From assembly GCF_029543155.1 (NCBI RefSeq), contig NZ_JARQXA010000007.1:62001-126000 (forward strand): a stretch of DNA of 64,000 nt. Direction: 5' to 3'. This DNA is from Sphingomonas sp. HITSZ_GF. Its GTDB lineage: Bacteria > Pseudomonadota > Alphaproteobacteria > Sphingomonadales > Sphingomonadaceae. The notes below the pieces were generated by a model. That model was not told the origin of the DNA, made no database searches, and was given only the letters and a program-made list of their open reading frames with translations. Shown here piece after piece: positions 1 through 9,301 of the stretch (positions within the stretch are counted from its first letter, which is position 1; each line of letters starts with the position of its first letter). A program made the position numbers and the translations under genes.

Positions 1-320
1 AGGGCGACAAGCCGGCGGAGGAACGCGAGACGCATCTCCAGCGCTTCCTGATCCTGCTCCATTCGGCCGCCTCGCCCAAGGCCGGCCAGATCATCCGCGA
101 GACGATCGACACCGACATCCTGCGGCCGGTGGCGCAGGAGCTGGGCGGGGAGGATTCGGACATGCGGGCGGCGATGGCCTTTGCCGTGCTGATGGGCATG
201 GGCATCATGCAGAACATGCTCGCCGTTGACCCGCTCGAATGCAGCGAAGCCGACAATGCCCGCTTCGAGAAGCGCCTGGTCCACATCTTCCAGGCCGCGC
301 TGGAGCCGCTGGACGACTGA
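1..320 (+). CDS. TetR/AcrR-family transcriptional regulator, C-terminal part (5' end outside window)
   Basis: The reading frame is open from base 3 to the TGA at 318-320, giving the last 105 residues of a protein whose start is off the window. The segment is helical, with an acidic leader followed by a hydrophobic helix rich in Met and Gly, and fits the ligand-binding and dimerisation domain at the end of TetR-type repressors. The DNA-binding domain is not visible, so the family call is an inference. dinB starts one base after its stop, so the two are probably cotranscribed. Confidence 0.55.
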   Translation, partial: GDKPAEERETHLQRFLILLHSAASPKAGQIIRETIDTDILRPVAQELGGEDSDMRAAMAFAVLMGMGIMQNMLAVDPLECSEADNARFEKRLVHIFQAALEPLDD

Positions 321-321
321 C

Positions 322-1389
322 ATGGCCGCGCCGCCGGTCCGCAAGATCATCCATGTCGACATGGACGCCTTTTACGCATCGGTGGAGCAGCGCGACGATC
401 CGGCGCTCAGGGGCAGGCCGGTCGCCGTGGGCTATGCCGCCGCGCGCGGCGTGGTGGCGGCGGCAAGCTACGAGGCGCGCAAGTTCGGTGTGCGCAGCGC
501 CCTGCCCTCGGTCACCGCGCTGCGGCGCTGCCCCGAGCTGGTGTTCGTCAAGCCGCGCTTCGAGGTCTATCGCGCGGTCTCGAAGCAGATCCATGCGATC
601 TTCGCCGACTATACCCCGATCATCCAGCCGCTCTCGCTCGACGAAGCCTATCTCGACGTCACCGCCAACCTGCGCGGGATCGAGACCGCCTGGGCCACCG
701 CCAAGGAGATCCGCGCGCGCATCCTGGAGGAAACCGGGCTCACCGCCTCGGCGGGCATCTCGTACAACAAGTTCCTCGCCAAGCTCGCCTCGGACCAGCG
801 CAAGCCCAATGGCCAGTTCGCGGTGACGCCCGAGATGGGCGCGGCCTGGGTGGAGACGCTTCCGGTCAAGCGCTTCCACGGCGTCGGGCCGGTGACCGCC
901 AGGAAGATGCAGGGCCTGGGGATCGAGACCGGCGCGGACCTGCGCGGCAAGTCGATCGAGTTCCTGCGCGCGCATTTCGGCAGCTCGGCGGACTGGTATT
1001 ACGCGATCGCCCGCGGCGAGGACGACCGCCCGGTCGACGCCGAGCGCATCCGCAAGTCCTCGGGCTCGGAAACCACCTTCGACCGCGACCTTGTCGAGCC
1101 GGCGGAGATCGAGGCGGGCGTGCTGGAGATGGCCGAGGACGTCTGGGCCTGGTGCGAGAAGGCGCAGGAATTCGGCCGCACGGTGACGGTGAAGGTGAAG
1201 TACGCCGACTTCCAGATCATCACCCGCAGCCGCAGCCTCTCCGCCGGGCTGGTCGACCGCCGCGAGGCGCTGCGCGAGATGAGCCTGTCGCTGATCCGCT
1301 CGGTGCTGCCGACGCCCAAGGGGATCAGGCTGGTGGGGGTGACGGTTTCGAACTTCGAGGAACGGCTGGGGGAGGAGTTGCCGTTCTGA
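322..1389 (+). CDS. dinB: DNA polymerase IV (Y-family translesion polymerase)
   Basis: A 355-residue Y-family polymerase that copies damaged DNA at stalled forks. The catalytic motif HVDMDAFYASVE lies at residues 11-22, with metal ligand D13 and an aromatic steric-gate region at F17/Y18. The second catalytic motif SLDEAYLD is at 105-112, with D107 and E108. It is followed by the ASAGISYNKFLAKLAS stretch and a helix-hairpin-helix region typical of DinB. The ATG at 322 was chosen over an upstream in-frame ATG at 226 because homology begins there and the upstream part overlaps the TetR gene. No LexA-type box was seen between the two genes. Confidence 0.96.
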   Translation: MAAPPVRKIIHVDMDAFYASVEQRDDPALRGRPVAVGYAAARGVVAAASYEARKFGVRSALPSVTALRRCPELVFVKPRFEVYRAVSKQIHAIFADYTPIIQPLSLDEAYLDVTANLRGIETAWATAKEIRARILEETGLTASAGISYNKFLAKLASDQRKPNGQFAVTPEMGAAWVETLPVKRFHGVGPVTARKMQGLGIETGADLRGKSIEFLRAHFGSSADWYYAIARGEDDRPVDAERIRKSSGSETTFDRDLVEPAEIEAGVLEMAEDVWAWCEKAQEFGRTVTVKVKYADFQIITRSRSLSAGLVDRREALREMSLSLIRSVLPTPKGIRLVGVTVSNFEERLGEELPF

Positions 1390-1412
1390 GCGCCCGCGAT
1401 CACCAGAAACTT

Positions 1413-1655
1413 TTATTCGCTCTCCGCGATATCGAAGTCATCAAAGGGGCTCGGAACCCTTTCTTCATCTCGCATCTCTTTCTCGGCCGAGATGAATTCC
1501 GGTGAGGACGTATTGATTATTGTCTCGTCCCAAGGAGTCTTCAACTTCAGCAAGGGAGGCTCCCAAGCCTCAACCGTGAAGGAGCTGTAACCACGCTGCT
1601 CACCTAAGCCGGTGGTAACACGGTAACGCCTGCCAATCTCGAACATGTCGCTCAT
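1413..1655 (-). CDS. Small hypothetical protein
   Basis: An 80-residue product beginning MSDMFEIGRRYRVTTG and ending in an acidic tail. No family was recognised. The ATG at 1655 overlaps the stop of the upstream ORF in an ATGA tetranucleotide (1652-1655), which argues for a coupled two-gene unit and for this start rather than the ATG at 1670. Its sequence looks like a small beta-rich domain; no signal peptide or membrane segment is seen. Base composition is lower in GC than flanking genes, which suggests acquired DNA. Confidence 0.55.
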   Translation of the reverse strand: MSDMFEIGRRYRVTTGLGEQRGYSSFTVEAWEPPLLKLKTPWDETIINTSSPEFISAEKEMRDEERVPSPFDDFDIAESE

Positions 1656-2002
1656 GATCCAACCTCCCAAGCCTCCCTACCGAGGTGAGGATAGCTTTCT
1701 CTCGCCTCAATCGGGAGCGTCCAGTCGTGCATCTCTTCAGCAAGAAGGAAACGAATTTCCTCAAAACTCATCGCATTAACATCGCGCGGCAACCAACCAT
1801 GCTTATTTATGAGATAAAAGCGAACAGCTTCAAGCCCATCGTGCGCTTTGTATCCTTCTCGCTTGGCAATATGGTCACCAAACATCTCTAAACTGAAATG
1901 CAGCGCCCCAGATGTGAAATGCAATTGCGCCCTAATATCGGCCATTCGCCTCTCACCACTTCCCCCGCGAGCATTGATAGTTTTACCCTCAGGCATACCC
2001 AC
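1652..2002 (-). CDS. Hypothetical protein, first gene of a coupled pair
   Basis: Up to 116 residues, with possible starts at 2002, 1996 or 1945 (MADIRAQLHF). The central part is rich in aromatic residues and the C-terminal half contains MSFEEIRFLLAEEMHDW and a helical acidic segment. No known domain was recognised. It is coupled by ATGA overlap to the 80-residue ORF downstream. Two 60-base rows within it (1741-1800 and 1801-1860) are about 45 and 43 percent GC, far below the surrounding genes. Function unknown; a phage or island origin is possible but unproven. Confidence 0.55.
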   Translation of the reverse strand: MGMPEGKTINARGGSGERRMADIRAQLHFTSGALHFSLEMFGDHIAKREGYKAHDGLEAVRFYLINKHGWLPRDVNAMSFEEIRFLLAEEMHDWTLPIEARESYPHLGREAWEVGS

Positions 2003-2074
2003 ACTCCTCGTCGAACCATCAAATCACTAGTTGAACCACGACGATCATCCAAGCGCCACCATTCTAATCAATAC

Positions 2075-4255
2075 CTAGCGCCCCGGCCGGTACACCCGCT
2101 CGACATGCCCCTTGAGGTCGTCGGGGTAGAAATAGACCGGGCGCAGGTCGCCTGCTGCATAGCGTCCGGCCTGGTCGGCGAAGTGCTTCGAGGCCGGGTC
2201 GCCGCTTTCGCCGCCGGCGCTCACTGCCCAGGCCTTCACCTTCGGCCCGAACTCCACCGTCGCGACGAAGCTGTTGCCACGGGTGCCGTAATAGCGCTTC
2301 GTCCCCGGGTAGCGGGCGGCGCCGAACGAGGCGAGCGAGCCCCATTGCGCCGAGGCGAAGGGCACCGGGATGCTCGGCCTGGCATCGTCGAACTTCTGGA
2401 CGACCGCGCCGTCGTTGCGCTGGAAGCGGTTGATCTCGCCCCAGGGCACCTGCCAGTTGCCGAAATCCTGCGCCAGCCGGTCGACCGCGGCGGCAAGCGC
2501 GTCGATCCGCTGCGCGTCGCTGGCGCGCTCGGCCATCCAGTCCCACACCGATAGCCCGGCCGCCTTAGCCGGCGCCGCGCCGGGTGCCCAGAGCGCCTCG
2601 CCCCAGAACACCGCGAGCGACGTCGCGGTCGAGGTGGCGGACCAGCGGCGGTCCCAACCCTTGAGCAGCGCCACCGGCTCGGCAAGCTTCGCCTTGCGCG
2701 CATCGCCGTCGGGCAGCTTCTCCCAGGCCGCAACCAGCCCGGGCAACAGGCGATCGAAGGCGGGCAGGAAGCTGTCATAGGCCGCCTGGCGCAGCGTTTC
2801 GGGCGTGAAGTCGCGGCGCGCGTTCAGCACCTGGAGCGCATGCGCGCCGCGCGGGTTCTCGCCGGCCTGGTCGAAATAGCGCGGATAGTCCGCCGCCCTG
2901 GGACTGTCGGCGCCCGCCGCGGTCCAGGGCCAGTTGTTGACGTTATAGGCCCAGCCATTCTTGGGGTTCACCACCTGCGGCAGGCTGGCGAGGCTGTGCA
3001 GCCCCTTCCAGTCGGTCGCCGGATCGCTGCCGTCCACGGGCTTGCGATAATCGAAGCGATCGTCGCGCACCGGCATGAACTGCGGCATCAGGAACGCGAT
3101 CTCGCCCTTCGAATCCGCGAACAGCGTGTTGTTCGAGCTGTTCGCCTTGAGCTCGGCGACCTTGAGGAAGCTCGCATAGTCGCTGGTCTTGGTGCGCAGG
3201 AAGCTCTGCTGCAGCGCTTCGACCGGCTTGTTCATCAGCGCGAAGGCGATCCATTTGCCGTCCGCCTCGCGGACGATCGGGCCGTGATGCGTGGCCCAGG
3301 TCGTGAAGCTGCGCTGCGCCTGGCTGCCGTCCGCCGCGCGGTACGACAGGGTGATCCGCTTGACCGCAAGCGGACGCGTCTCACTGCCATAGCGATAGAA
3401 GCGATCGCCGGGCACGTTGCTGACGATCGTCTCGGCGAACTCATCGACATTGTCGACGCCGCTCGAGGTGTGCATCCAGCCGGCCTTGGCGTTGAAGCCC
3501 TGGTAGATGAAGAACTGCCCCCAGGTGGCGGCGCCATAAGCGTTCAGCCCCTCGCCGCTCGTCACCTGCTGCTCGGCACGGAAGAAGAAGCTGGTGTGCG
3601 GGTTGATCAGCAGCAGCGCATGGCCGTCGCGCGTATGGCCGGGCGCGATCGCGGCGCCGTTCGAGCCCTGGGGTTCCTTGAACACCAGCCCCTTCTCGGC
3701 ATCGGTCATCGCGACGCGCTGCTTGCCGTAGAACGCCTCGAGCTGGCTGAGCGGCACGCGCTCGATGTCGCCGCCGATGCTGCCTTCGGAGAAGCTCAGC
3801 GCCATCCAGGGCTCGAAATGCGTGAGCACCCGCGGCTTCACCTGCGGATGGGTGGCGAGATAATAGTTCAGCCCGTCGGCCCAGGCCTGCATCAGCGTGC
3901 GCAGCCAGGCGGGGCTCTTCGCGTAATCGGCCTTGAGCACCTCTGGATCGACGAACAGCCGCTGGCGCAGATCCTGCCAGATCGCGCCCTCGCCCTCCGC
4001 CTCGGCAAGCCGGCCGAGGCTGACCAGATAATTGGTCTCGATCCGGTTGAAGTCGTCCTCGGCCTGGGCATAGATCATCCCGAACACCGCATCGGCATCG
4101 GTCTTGCCGTTGATGTGCGCCACGCCCCAATCGTCGCGCGTGATCGTCACCCGCGCCGCCTGCGCCTGCCAGCGCGCGGCATCGGCCTGGGCATGGGCGC
4201 CGGCAACGGGCGCGGTGGAAGCGAGGAGGGCGGCGACGAGGAGCAGGCGAGTCAT
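2075..4255 (-). CDS. Penicillin acylase family protein (N-terminal nucleophile hydrolase)
   Basis: A 726-residue periplasmic precursor with a signal peptide (about residues 1-22, ending AHA). The family cleaves itself to expose an N-terminal serine that hydrolyses amide bonds in acylated substrates such as beta-lactams, acyl-homoserine lactones or aculeacin-type lipopeptides. The probable cleavage point is QGSNGAAI, making S198 the nucleophile and N199 its neighbour, with an alpha chain of about 175 residues and a beta chain of about 530. The substrate cannot be told from sequence. It follows the Gre-like gene by 24 nt on the same strand and may be the last gene of that operon. Confidence 0.9.
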   Translation of the reverse strand: MTRLLLVAALLASTAPVAGAHAQADAARWQAQAARVTITRDDWGVAHINGKTDADAVFGMIYAQAEDDFNRIETNYLVSLGRLAEAEGEGAIWQDLRQRLFVDPEVLKADYAKSPAWLRTLMQAWADGLNYYLATHPQVKPRVLTHFEPWMALSFSEGSIGGDIERVPLSQLEAFYGKQRVAMTDAEKGLVFKEPQGSNGAAIAPGHTRDGHALLLINPHTSFFFRAEQQVTSGEGLNAYGAATWGQFFIYQGFNAKAGWMHTSSGVDNVDEFAETIVSNVPGDRFYRYGSETRPLAVKRITLSYRAADGSQAQRSFTTWATHHGPIVREADGKWIAFALMNKPVEALQQSFLRTKTSDYASFLKVAELKANSSNNTLFADSKGEIAFLMPQFMPVRDDRFDYRKPVDGSDPATDWKGLHSLASLPQVVNPKNGWAYNVNNWPWTAAGADSPRAADYPRYFDQAGENPRGAHALQVLNARRDFTPETLRQAAYDSFLPAFDRLLPGLVAAWEKLPDGDARKAKLAEPVALLKGWDRRWSATSTATSLAVFWGEALWAPGAAPAKAAGLSVWDWMAERASDAQRIDALAAAVDRLAQDFGNWQVPWGEINRFQRNDGAVVQKFDDARPSIPVPFASAQWGSLASFGAARYPGTKRYYGTRGNSFVATVEFGPKVKAWAVSAGGESGDPASKHFADQAGRYAAGDLRPVYFYPDDLKGHVERVYRPGR

Positions 4256-4279
4256 GCCTGCACCCTAGACACAGTTTGC

Positions 4280-4743
4280 TCAGTCCGGAATCACTTCGAT
4301 CCCGACGATCTCGATTGCCCCGGGCCTGCCGGCGAAATCGAGCTTCTCGCCTTCCTCTGCGCCGATCAGCGCCTTGGCGAGCGGGGCCTGGAAGGAAAGC
4401 CGGTCGGCCGCGGGATCGGCCTCGTCATGGCCGACCAGATCGATCACACGCTCCTTGCCCGCCATGCGGATGCGCACGCGCGAGCCGATGCCGACGACGC
4501 CGATCTCGGGCACCGGGGCGATCTGCGCGGTGGTGCGGCGGGTGTTCCAATAGCGCAGCTCGCGCTTCAGCGCCTCGCGCGGCTCCTCCGCGCCTTCGGC
4601 CGCCACCGCGGCTTCCAGCTCGGCGACCTTCGCCTCGATCAGCGCGAGCCCGCGCGCGGTGACCAGGTTCGGCCCCGGCGGCAGCGGCAGCTCGAACTTG
4701 GGTTCCTTATGTTCCTCGTCGCTCTCGCGACGGAAGGCGACGC

Positions 4744-4747
<4 letters not shown>
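4280..4747 (-). CDS. GreA/GreB-family transcription elongation factor
   Basis: A 155-residue protein with an N-terminal charged helical region (about 30-75) followed by an FKBP-like C-terminal domain (about 85-155) containing the PLAKALIGAEEGEKLDF stretch typical of Gre factors. Family members bind the secondary channel of RNA polymerase and stimulate cleavage of backtracked RNA. The ATG at 4747 overlaps the stop of the aldo/keto reductase gene as ATGA, so it is translationally coupled to it. Whether it acts as GreA, GreB or a Gre-like competitor is not clear; the acidic N-terminal extension is unlike classic GreA. Confidence 0.85.
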
Positions 4748-5805
<1,058 letters not shown>

Positions 5806-5836
5806 CGGGTCTCTCCTGCTGGCAAGCGAACCAACC

Positions 5837-5926
5837 CGTTCGCCCTGAGCTTGTCGAAGGGCCGCTCTTCTACTGCGCCGGACAGAGAAGAAAAGGACGG
5901 TGCTTCGACAAGCTCAGCACGAACGG
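5837..5926. repeat. Paired inverted-hairpin repeat (GAGCTTGTCGAAG type)
   Basis: Two arms, about 5837-5862 and 5900-5926, are reverse complements built around CTGAGCTTGTCGAAG. They flank a short unrelated spacer and lie between sufA and the aldo/keto reductase gene, whose 3' and 5' ends point away from it on the minus strand. Short dispersed palindromes of this type are widespread in proteobacterial intergenic DNA. It may also affect the 3' end of sufR-operon upstream transcripts or serve as an untranslated leader element. Confidence 0.7.
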
Positions 5927-5939
5927 TGGAGGATGTGCC

Positions 5940-6296
5940 TCAGACCGTAAAGCTCTCGCCGCAGCCGCAGCTGCCCTTGGCATTGGGGTTCTGGAAGACG
6001 AAGCCGGCAGTGAAGTCGTCTTCCTGCCAGTCCATCGTCGAGCCGATCAGATAGAGGATCGAGCTGCCGTCGACATAGAAGGTCCCGCCGGGAGTCTCGA
6101 TCTTCTCGTCGAACGGCTTGGCTTCGGTGACATAGTCGACCGAATAGGCCAGCCCCGAGCAGCCGCGCCGCGGGGTCGACAGCTTGACGCCCACCGCGCC
6201 TTCGGGCGCCTTGGCCATCAGGTCGGCGATGCGCTGCTCCGCCGAGGGAGTCAGGATCAGCGCGGCGGGGCGCTGGCGGGTCGTGGCTTCGGTCAT
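5940..6296 (-). CDS. sufA: A-type Fe-S cluster carrier (HesB/IscA/SufA/ErpA)
   Basis: A 118-residue A-type carrier that receives clusters from the SufBCD scaffold and passes them to apoproteins. The three invariant cysteines are C46 (RRGCSGLAY) and C110/C112 in the C-terminal SCGCGE motif. It is the last gene of the SUF operon, separated from sufT by 125 nt that hold a strong GC-rich inverted repeat, so its expression level may differ from upstream genes. ErpA-like function cannot be excluded. Confidence 0.93.
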   Translation of the reverse strand: MTEATTRQRPAALILTPSAEQRIADLMAKAPEGAVGVKLSTPRRGCSGLAYSVDYVTEAKPFDEKIETPGGTFYVDGSSILYLIGSTMDWQEDDFTAGFVFQNPNAKGSCGCGESFTV

Positions 6297-6311
6297 CTTC
6301 TTCTTCCTTAA

Positions 6312-6413
6312 GCCCCTCCCCCTCGGGGAGGGGGTTGGGGGTGGGGCCTATCCGCGGGCGAGAGTCTCGATGAGACTTCCCCCACCCCAACCCCTCCCCT
6401 GAAGGGGAGGGGC
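6312..6413. repeat. GC-rich inverted repeat between sufT and sufA
   Basis: C-rich and G-rich blocks at 6312-6346 are mirrored as reverse complement at 6377-6413, and each arm can itself fold (CCCCTCCCCC / GGGGAGGGGG). The centre contains CCTATCCGCG, which recurs at 59188-59197 inside a related repeat. It lies inside the SUF operon, where it could stabilise the 3' end of the upstream message or partially terminate it. Confidence 0.75.
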
Positions 6414-6421
6414 TTGTGTGC

Positions 6422-6898
6422 TTACAGCATCCCCAGTTCGAGCTTGGCTTCGTCGCTCATCTTCTGCGGATCCCAAGGTGGATCCCAGACGAGATTGACT
6501 TCGGCATGGCCGATCCCCGCGACCGAGCCGACGCGCAGCTCGACTTCGCCGGGCATCGATTCCGCCACCGGGCAATGCGGCGTGGTCAGCGTCATCGTCA
6601 CTGCGGCATGGCCGTCCTGGGTGATGTCGACGCCGTAGATCAGGCCGAGATCATAGATGTTCACCGGGATCTCGGGATCGTAGATCTCCTTGAGCGCATC
6701 GATCACCGCTTCGTACAGCGCGCCGCCCGGCTCGGTGCCCGTCAGCGCCTGCGGCTTTTGCGAGAGGAAGCCCGAGAGATAGTCGCGCTTGCGCTCGAAC
6801 GTCTCCGTGGCAGTTTCGACCGCGTCGTCGACGCGCGCCTTGGGCGGCGAGGCGACCGCCTCCACTTCCTCGACTTCGATTTTACGCTCTTCGTTCAT
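6422..6898 (-). CDS. sufT: SUF-associated DUF59/MIP18-family protein (SufT)
   Basis: A 158-residue protein with an acidic N-terminal extension (1-25) and a DUF59 domain (about 60-158). The family signature DPEIPVNIYDLGLIY is at 74-88 and the conserved cysteine is C109 in TTPHCPVAESMP. SufT-type proteins help mature Fe-S proteins under high demand, although the mechanism is not settled. Its ATG overlaps the sufS stop as ATGA (6895-6898), so it is coupled to sufS. Confidence 0.92.
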   Translation of the reverse strand: MNEERKIEVEEVEAVASPPKARVDDAVETATETFERKRDYLSGFLSQKPQALTGTEPGGALYEAVIDALKEIYDPEIPVNIYDLGLIYGVDITQDGHAAVTMTLTTPHCPVAESMPGEVELRVGSVAGIGHAEVNLVWDPPWDPQKMSDEAKLELGML

Positions 6899-8106
6899 CC
6901 GAAGATCCTTGTGACCCGTTCAATTCCAGCGACCAGCGCGGCGATGTCGTCCGCGCCGTTATAGACCCCGAAGCTCGCGCGCGCCGTGGCCGGCACGCCC
7001 AGGCTGTCCATCAGCGGCTGGGCGCAGTGATGCCCGGCGCGGATCGCGACATTGGTTTCGTCCAATATGGTGGCGACGTCGTGCGGGTGCACCCCCTCGA
7101 CCGCGAAGCTGACGATGCCGGCGCTGTCTTCGGGGCCGAACAGCTTGACCGAATTGAGCTGCGACAGTGCCTCGCGCGCCTGGCGGACCAGCGCGGTCTC
7201 ATGCGCGTGGATGCGCTCCAGCCCGATGCCGTCGACATAATCGATCGCCGCATGCAGCCCGACCACGCCGACGATGTGCGGCGTCCCCGCCTCGAACCGG
7301 CCCGGCGGCGGGGCATAGGTGGTCTTCGCGAAGGTCACCCGGTCGATCATCGAGCCGCCGCCCTGATAGGGCGGCATCGCGTCGAGCAGTTCGTAACGGC
7401 CCCAGAGCGCGCCGATGCCGGTGGGGCCGTAAAGCTTGTGGCCCGACATCACATAGAAGTCGCAGCCGATCTCGGCGACGTCGACGGGCATGCGCGGCAC
7501 AGCCTGGCAGCCGTCGAGCAGGATCTTCGCGCCGACCCTGTGCGCCAGCTCGGTCGCGCGCTTCGCATCGAGCACCGAGCCGAGCACGTTCGACACATGT
7601 GCGAGCGCGACCAGCTTGTGGCGATCGGTCAGCATCGCGGCCATCGCGTCGAGGTCGATGCGCTGGTCGGCGGTGAGCGGCACCACGTCGATCTCGGCGC
7701 CGACGCGCTCGGCGACCATCTGCCAGGGCACGATGTTCGAATGATGCTCGAGCGTGGAGAGCAGGATGCGGTCGCCCGCCTTGAGCTGGGTGCCGGCCCA
7801 GCACTGGGCGACGAGATTGATCCCCTCGGTCGCGCCGCGGACGAAGACGACTTCCTCTTCGCGCCCGCCGAGGAACTTCGCCACCCGCTTGCGCGCCGCT
7901 TCATAGGCGAGCGTCATGTCCGCCGAGCGCTGGTACACGCCGCGATGCACGGTGGCATAGGTCTCGCCGTACGCGCGATTGATCGCGTCGAGCACCGGCT
8001 GCGGCTTTTGCGAGGTCGCGGCGGTGTCGAGATAGTGCCAGCCCGCCGGGATCGCCGGGAAATCGGCGAGGACGTCCAGGGGGCGGGTGTCGATTGCCAT
8101 GCTCAT
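6895..8106 (-). CDS. sufS: Cysteine desulfurase SufS (group II)
   Basis: A 403-residue PLP enzyme that removes sulfur from L-cysteine and supplies it to SufBCD. The PLP lysine is K224 in SGHKLYGPTG and the persulfide cysteine is C360 in RAGHHCAQPLMD, the RXGHHC form typical of SufS rather than IscS. No separate sufE or sufU is present in the operon. A second ATG two codons downstream (8100) has the better spaced GGAA and may be the real start. A repeat of about 90 nt separates it from sufD. Confidence 0.96.
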   Translation of the reverse strand: MSMAIDTRPLDVLADFPAIPAGWHYLDTAATSQKPQPVLDAINRAYGETYATVHRGVYQRSADMTLAYEAARKRVAKFLGGREEEVVFVRGATEGINLVAQCWAGTQLKAGDRILLSTLEHHSNIVPWQMVAERVGAEIDVVPLTADQRIDLDAMAAMLTDRHKLVALAHVSNVLGSVLDAKRATELAHRVGAKILLDGCQAVPRMPVDVAEIGCDFYVMSGHKLYGPTGIGALWGRYELLDAMPPYQGGGSMIDRVTFAKTTYAPPPGRFEAGTPHIVGVVGLHAAIDYVDGIGLERIHAHETALVRQAREALSQLNSVKLFGPEDSAGIVSFAVEGVHPHDVATILDETNVAIRAGHHCAQPLMDSLGVPATARASFGVYNGADDIAALVAGIERVTRIFG

Positions 8107-8110
8107 TTCC

Positions 8111-8201
8111 AGTCACCCTGAACTTGTTTCAGGGTCCAACCCTCCGCGGGCGATACCATCGCCAGTTGCACGTTGGATGCTGAAACAAGTTCAGCATGAC
8201 G
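8111..8201. repeat. REP-doublet-like repeat, family A copy 1 (inside SUF operon)
   Basis: Two hairpin-forming arms face each other. One reads CACCCTGAACTTGTTTCAGGG, the other carries GCTGAAACAAGTTCAGCATG. Copies of the same pair occur at 23399-23486 and 35689-35776 in the opposite orientation. This copy sits in the 109-nt gap between sufD and sufS. Confidence 0.85.
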
Positions 8202-8215
8202 AAGATAAACTACCG

Positions 8216-9301
8216 TCATAGCGCCGTATCCAGCCAGCGCTCCGCGTCCGCCGCGAACGCTTCGCGCACCGCATCCTCGCCGATCCGGGCGAGCGCATCC
8301 GCTACAAAGGCGCGGGTGAGCAGCGCCTTGGCGCGGCCCTCGTCGATGCCGCGGCTCTGAAGGTAGAACAGCGCCATCTTGTCGAGCTCGCCGACGGTGG
8401 CGCCGTGCGCGCACTTCACGTCGTCGGCGAATATCTCGAGCTCGGGCTTGAGGTTCACCGTCGCGCTGCGCTGGAGCAGCAGGCCGCGCAGCGACTGCTC
8501 GCCATCGGTCTGCTGCGCCCCGCGCGCCACTTCGACGCGGGCGGCAAGGCTGGCGGTCGACTTGTCCGCCGCAACCGCGCGCCACAGCTGGCGCGACGTG
8601 CCTTCGAGCGCGTCATGGCGCACCGCGACCGCGGCTTCCTGGCGCTGCGACCCCGAGGTCAGCAACGCGCCGCCCATCTCGGCGAACCCGCCCTTGCCGT
8701 TGACCAACAGCGACCCGTCGATCCGGCTGCCCATGCCGCCGGCGCCGAGGAACACCGAGACGAGGCTCGCCGCTTCGCCGACTTCGGCTTCCTCGCGGAG
8801 CGAAACGAAGCCCTCGGACTGAAGCAACCGCACCGAGCGCATCAGCCGCGCCCCGCGCTCAAGGCACAAGGTGGTCAGCCGGTTGGCCCAGCCGCTGCCG
8901 GCATAGGTCTCGACCACGCTCGCCACTGCATCCTCGGCCAGCATCAGCCGCGCGGGCACATGGCTCTCGCCACCAGTGCCGATATGGACGATCTGGATCG
9001 CGATCGCGGCATGTTCCTTGCCAAGGTGCAGCGACCAGCCCTCGCCATCGGTGAGGCTGCCGAGCGGGTGATCAGTGGTGGCGAGCTGCTGCGTCACCTG
9101 CACCGGGCCGGGCCTTGAATGCGCGGGCTCGAAGCGGCCGTCGACGAACAGCAGGCGCGGGCCTTCGATATCGAGGAACAGGCCGGCCGGATCGATCGTG
9201 GCGGTCGCGCGCGGGCTATCCGCCGCCGCCTTGAGCGCACCCATGTCGGCCCAGCGCCATTCCTCCTGGCGCGGCGTGGGAAGTTCGAGCAGCGTGTTCA
9301 C
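8216..9301 (-). CDS. sufD: Fe-S cluster assembly protein SufD
   Basis: A 361-residue scaffold subunit of the SufBC2D complex with the long right-handed beta-helix core of the SufB/SufD family. The C-terminal part includes the conserved FADDVKCAHGATVG region, which carries the interface histidine. The start codon is GTG at 9301, overlapping the sufC stop as GTGA (9298-9301), so SufC and SufD translation is coupled, in line with fixed subunit ratios. Length is normal for alphaproteobacteria. Confidence 0.93.
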   Translation of the reverse strand: MNTLLELPTPRQEEWRWADMGALKAAADSPRATATIDPAGLFLDIEGPRLLFVDGRFEPAHSRPGPVQVTQQLATTDHPLGSLTDGEGWSLHLGKEHAAIAIQIVHIGTGGESHVPARLMLAEDAVASVVETYAGSGWANRLTTLCLERGARLMRSVRLLQSEGFVSLREEAEVGEAASLVSVFLGAGGMGSRIDGSLLVNGKGGFAEMGGALLTSGSQRQEAAVAVRHDALEGTSRQLWRAVAADKSTASLAARVEVARGAQQTDGEQSLRGLLLQRSATVNLKPELEIFADDVKCAHGATVGELDKMALFYLQSRGIDEGRAKALLTRAFVADALARIGEDAVREAFAADAERWLDTAL

